From Lachnospiraceae bacterium P6B14 (GTDB taxonomy: Bacteria > Bacillota > Clostridia > Lachnospirales > Lachnospiraceae), in the NCBI GenBank assembly GCA_000687695.1, contig JHWZ01000007.1, forward strand, positions 116,247 to 180,246: a stretch of 64,000 nt of DNA, written 5' to 3'. The notes under the pieces were generated by a model. That model was not told the DNA's origin, made no database searches, and saw only the letters and a program-made list of their open reading frames with translations. How positions within the stretch are numbered: the stretch's first letter is position 1; the number at the start of each line of letters is the position of its first letter. The position numbers and the translations under genes were made by a program. Of this stretch, positions 60,700 to 64,000 are shown piece by piece.

Positions 60700-63396
60700 T
60701 CAATGCGCTTCTTCCCAGTTTTTACCCTCTTCAACCTCAGCGATAAGCGGTACTTTAAGCTCGCAGGCACCCGTCATTTCCTCGGATAGAATCTGTTTTA
60801 CCTGCTCAGTCTCATCCTCTGCTGTCTCGATGAGAAGTTCATCGTGTATCTGCAGGATCAGTCTGGATTTAAGTCCTTCTTTCCGGAGACGTTTCCATAC
60901 ATTGATCATTGCGATTTTTATGATATCGGCTGCAGTTCCCTGTATTGGCGAGTTCATCGCGACTCTCTCGCCAAACTGTCTTTGCATAAAGTTTTTCGAA
61001 GCCAATTCAGGTATGGGTCTGCGCCTGCCAAACATCGAGGAAACATACCCCTGTTTTTTTCCATCCTCAACCAACTTCTCTATGAACTCGTGAACCTTCG
61101 GATATGTCGCGAAATAATCCTCGATGTATTGTTTTGCCTGCTTTTGCGTGATATCGAGATCCCTGCTCAGTCCGAAACCGCTGATACCGTAGACGATACC
61201 GAAGTTCACGGCCTTCGCATTGCGTCGCTGCAAAGGAGTTACCTCCTCGAAAGGCGTATGAAACACCTGCGAGGCTGTGATACGATGTATGTCCGCATCC
61301 TGTTTATATGCCTCTATAAGGCGCTCATCACCGGACATATGAGCGAGCACTCGTAACTCAATCTGCGAGTAATCGGCATCCAAAAACGTATAGCCTTCCT
61401 CCGGGATAAATACCTTTCTTATCTCCCGTCCGAGTTCCATACGAATTGGTATATTCTGCAGATTCGGATCTGTGGATGAAAGCCTTCCCGTAGCGGTAAC
61501 ATTTTGGTTAAACGTAGTCCTGATACGGCCATCATCGTCGATAAAAGCATCAAGTCCGTCAGCATAAGTTGACTTCAGCTTCGCGAGCTGTCTGTACTCG
61601 AGTATCATCTCAACAATAGGGTCCTCGAGTCTGAGTTTTTCGAGGACCTCAGCAGACGTCGAGTATCCGGTCTTCGTCTTTTTCCCGTAGGGCAAACGTT
61701 TCTTCTCAAAAAGAATGACACCGAGCTGCTTTGGCGAGTTTATATTGAACTCCTCGCCGGCATTTTTGTAAATGTCCTGTTCGAGCTCATCGATCCGATT
61801 TTTCAATCTGTCTCCATAAGCCTTTAACTCGTCGCGCTCGATGCGTATGCCGTAAGTTTCCATGTCATACAGAACGAAAATAAGCGGCATCTCAATTTCA
61901 TAAAAAAGCTTGTCCTGCTTTTGCTTTTTCAGTTCTTTCGCAAAGTAATCGTAGGCTTTTGCGTTCACCAAAGCGCAGCCTGACATGTAGTTTATAAACG
62001 CGTCTCTGTCTTCTTTGAAGGCTACTCCGACTGCCTTTTTTCCGAACTCCTGTGCATATGTCCCGATCGACATACCGAGGTAAGCCGGTGCGATATCCTC
62101 TTCTGCAAAGGTTTTATCTATCGGCCGGATCAGGTATGCCGCAATGTTCGTATCAAAGCACTTTTCAGGGCTCAGGTCTGGGAAAAACTCCAGGATCGAT
62201 TTAATATCATTTGCAACAAATGTGCTACCGTTTTTCACCGCCTCAGCTATCAGACCCACCGCATCTATCTCGGTGAGTTTTTCTGACATCTCAAAGAAAC
62301 CGATTTTATCATCATTTGAAGCAATGGCTATGGCTAAAAGTCTGCTCACTCCATCTGTCGAAAACAGCGTCATCTGGCCATTCGCATCAGCAGCAACACC
62401 TTTTTCTCTGAGGATCGGCTTGATCGCTATGGGATCATTTTTATCTATACTGCTTATAAACTTCTTAAGCTCTGCGACATCATCGGAGATTACGAGGCCG
62501 TCGAGCGACATGTCCGTCGTGCCGACCCCCTGTTCAAAACGGGCAAGTATCGACTTAAACTCAAGCTTTTCAATTCTCGCATGAGCCTCCTCATTCCACA
62601 TATCTCCTATCAGACATGCATCAGGCTTTATGTCAAGCTTACAATCACGTTTGATGGTGGCGAGTTTTTTAGACAGCTTTGCCATGTCAGGATTTGCGAG
62701 GATGTTGTTTCTCGCACGCGTGTTTTCGATCTCCTGAGCGTGCTTTAACACCTCCTCAACAGTTCCGTATAAATCGAGAAGCTTTATAGCGGTCTTTTCT
62801 CCGACACCCGGTACTCCGGGGATATTGTCGGAGGAGTCCCCCATCAGCCCCTTTAAATCTATAATCTGTGACGGTGTCACGTGAAAATCGCGGATAACAG
62901 CTGACTTGTCGTAGTCAAGTGTTATGGTCTTTCCCTGTTTTGTCTTCGGTTGGCGAACCTTTACTCCGTCCTCCACCAGCTGAAGCAGATCCCTGTCTCC
63001 CGAGACGATCGTAACCTCCATGCCTGCCTTTTTCCCTTCCGCAGACATAGTCCCCAGAATATCATCAGCCTCGATGCCGGGCTGTGAGTAGATAGTCACC
63101 TGCATTGATTGCAGGACATCCTTAAGGACAGGCATCTGCTCGGCGAGTTCATCGGGCATGCCTTTACGTGTTCCCTTATATTCAGAATACATCTCGTGTC
63201 GGAATGTCGGAGCCTTTTCATCGAAGGCAACAAGAACATACTTTGGAGCCTCCTCATCAAGGAGTTTCAGAAAAATATTAAGAAAGCCGTATATCGCGTT
63301 GGTATGCAGGCCATCACGGTTCGTGAGGTCAGGCACACCGTAGAACGCGCGGTTTACGATGCTGTTTCCGTCGATCAACATTAGCTTTTCGGACAT
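60700..63396 (-). CDS. polA: DNA polymerase I
   Basis: 898 aa from the ATG at 63396 (GGAGGG upstream). The 5' nuclease domain (about 1-290) shows LIDGNSIVNRAFYG and VSGDRDLLQLV. The middle 3'-5' exonuclease-like domain lacks the DxE metal residues, as in other Firmicutes enzymes, so no proofreading is expected. The polymerase domain has motif A DADYSQIELRVLAH, motif B RRNAKAVNFGIVYG and motif C QIHDELLIE. It fills gaps and removes primers in replication and repair. Transcribed from a promoter at 63439-63467. Confidence 0.98.
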   Translation of the reverse strand: MSEKLMLIDGNSIVNRAFYGVPDLTNRDGLHTNAIYGFLNIFLKLLDEEAPKYVLVAFDEKAPTFRHEMYSEYKGTRKGMPDELAEQMPVLKDVLQSMQVTIYSQPGIEADDILGTMSAEGKKAGMEVTIVSGDRDLLQLVEDGVKVRQPKTKQGKTITLDYDKSAVIRDFHVTPSQIIDLKGLMGDSSDNIPGVPGVGEKTAIKLLDLYGTVEEVLKHAQEIENTRARNNILANPDMAKLSKKLATIKRDCKLDIKPDACLIGDMWNEEAHARIEKLEFKSILARFEQGVGTTDMSLDGLVISDDVAELKKFISSIDKNDPIAIKPILREKGVAADANGQMTLFSTDGVSRLLAIAIASNDDKIGFFEMSEKLTEIDAVGLIAEAVKNGSTFVANDIKSILEFFPDLSPEKCFDTNIAAYLIRPIDKTFAEEDIAPAYLGMSIGTYAQEFGKKAVGVAFKEDRDAFINYMSGCALVNAKAYDYFAKELKKQKQDKLFYEIEMPLIFVLYDMETYGIRIERDELKAYGDRLKNRIDELEQDIYKNAGEEFNINSPKQLGVILFEKKRLPYGKKTKTGYSTSAEVLEKLRLEDPIVEMILEYRQLAKLKSTYADGLDAFIDDDGRIRTTFNQNVTATGRLSSTDPNLQNIPIRMELGREIRKVFIPEEGYTFLDADYSQIELRVLAHMSGDERLIEAYKQDADIHRITASQVFHTPFEEVTPLQRRNAKAVNFGIVYGISGFGLSRDLDITQKQAKQYIEDYFATYPKVHEFIEKLVEDGKKQGYVSSMFGRRRPIPELASKNFMQRQFGERVAMNSPIQGTAADIIKIAMINVWKRLRKEGLKSRLILQIHDELLIETAEDETEQVKQILSEEMTGACELKVPLIAEVEEGKNWEEAH

Positions 63397-63438
63397 GATA
63401 CCCTCCGTTTTCACAATAGATAGTGCTTTAACTTATTT

Positions 63439-63467
63439 AGTATAACAAAATATGGAGAAAAATGCAA
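63439..63467 (-). promoter_or_regulatory. promoter of polA
   Basis: Minus strand TTGCAT (63462-63467), 17-bp spacer, TATACT (63439-63444), about 43 bp before the ATG. Confidence 0.72.
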
Positions 63468-63471
63468 GTAT

Positions 63472-63718
63472 AAAAAAGAGACGCAAGGCCTCTTTTTTCG
63501 TTTACTGCATGCGGATGGTGGGGTGAGTCGGATACAGAAAAAGGTCCGGTGGACCTTTTTCCCGACGAACCGACCGAGCAGGCTCGTCGAAGACGAGACC
63601 GGCGAGACCTTGAACCAGTGGGTTTGGGGCATCCGAAGGATGCCAAAATAAAAGAAACAGGAGTACAGCTCCTGTTTCTCAGACTGTAGACAAAGTCCGC
63701 GGGAAACCGCGGACTTTT
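63472..63718. terminator. array of hairpins/terminators between polA and the transposase
   Basis: The 422 bp between the polA start and the transposase start hold no gene but at least five perfect hairpins. They are AAAAAAGAG/CTCTTTTTT (63472-63498), AAAAAGGTCC/GGACCTTTTT (63538-63560), GGCATCC/GGATGCC (63628-63644), AGAAACAGGAG/CTCCTGTTTCT (63653-63679) and AAAGTCCGCGG/CCGCGGACTTT with a GAAA loop (63692-63717). Several end in T-runs on both strands. A CTCGTC/GACGAG hairpin also lies near 63583-63597. Confidence 0.8.
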
Positions 63719-63818
63719 CTCGTAGAAAAAACGAAGAAAAACATCGAAAACACTGGATTTTTCAGCGCTTTTTTGGTATAATGGTATCATAGAAATCAGA
63801 TATGGAGGGTATCTGCCT

Positions 63819-64000
63819 ATGATGTCAACGAACGTCGAAAAGAACCGAGAACAGGTTCAATTCATCTGTATGGATGACCTTGTTCCCAAGGATCATCTGC
63901 TCCGATTGATTGATAGTGCACTTGACTGGTCATTCATTTATGATCTTGTAGAGGACAAGTACTCTCCGGACAATGGGCGCCCAAGCCTGGATCCAGTCGT
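63819..64000 (+). mobile_element. IS1182-family transposase, N-terminal part (runs off window)
   Basis: From the ATG at 63819 (GGAGGGT upstream) 60 codons are visible. After a short start come FICMDDLVPKDHLLRLID and then YDLVEDKYSPDNGRPSLDPV, the N-terminal DUF772-type region of IS1182/IS5-group DDE transposases. An extended -10 box (GGTATAAT, 63775-63782) lies upstream. The left end of the element may lie near 63681 (CAGACTGTAGACAAAGTCC), but the terminal repeat cannot be confirmed without the right end. Confidence 0.85.

Overview
The window reads as a chromosomal segment of a low-to-mid GC, Gram-positive anaerobe of the Clostridia, most likely a Lachnospiraceae member. This rests on the obg/rpmA/prp/rplU order with a Prp-cleaved type of L27, Rex, SpoVB-type flippases, a B12-binding radical SAM protein beside RNase G, many secreted proteins with Pro/Thr linkers, and short basic C-terminal tails. 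No tRNA, rRNA or CRISPR array was seen. Nearly every gene lies on the minus strand. The plus-strand exceptions are an ABC-F ATPase (28343), one secreted protein (40692) and a transposase entering at the right edge.

Region by region, in minus-strand transcription order from the right. An IS1182-type transposase (63819 to the edge) is separated from polA by about 250 bp packed with hairpin terminators. polA, an FtsA-like ATPase, a diguanylate cyclase, an MBL hydrolase, an ACT protein and a UPF0210 protein follow, then a NUDIX hydrolase and cysS. Next come a large secreted helical protein, the purM-purN-purD-glyA operon, topB, a hexapeptide acyltransferase, lepA, hemW and an alpha/beta hydrolase. 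An LRR surface protein is probably co-transcribed with a membrane TIR/beta-propeller protein. Then come purine nucleoside phosphorylase and the rex-nnr-alr operon, divergent from the ABC-F gene. A chemoreceptor with an S66 peptidase and rpsU are followed by a long run: phoH, ybeY, a flippase, a hybrid histidine kinase, a zinc-ribbon membrane protein, a small membrane protein, a TIGR03960-type radical SAM enzyme and RNase G. Five secreted-protein genes (one broken) then lie between rng and rplU, a place where these two genes are usually close neighbours. The window ends with rplU-prp-rpmA-obg.

The genes mix housekeeping (translation, DNA repair, purine and alanine metabolism, redox control) with an unusually rich surface and signalling complement: nine secreted proteins, one hybrid kinase, one chemoreceptor, one GGDEF protein and one TIR protein.

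The most unusual signal is non-coding. At least three intergenic elements of 141-149 bp (11892, 38626, 53566) fold into the same long hairpin with compensatory changes in every stem and a conserved one-sided bulge. Each sits just 3' of a minus-strand stop codon. A fourth, differently shaped palindrome (56264) has the same placement. Other points of interest are a single in-frame amber codon splitting a 982-codon surface protein, the TIR/propeller protein, and the absence of the usual DUF2344 partner between the radical SAM gene and rng, exactly where one of the palindromes sits.
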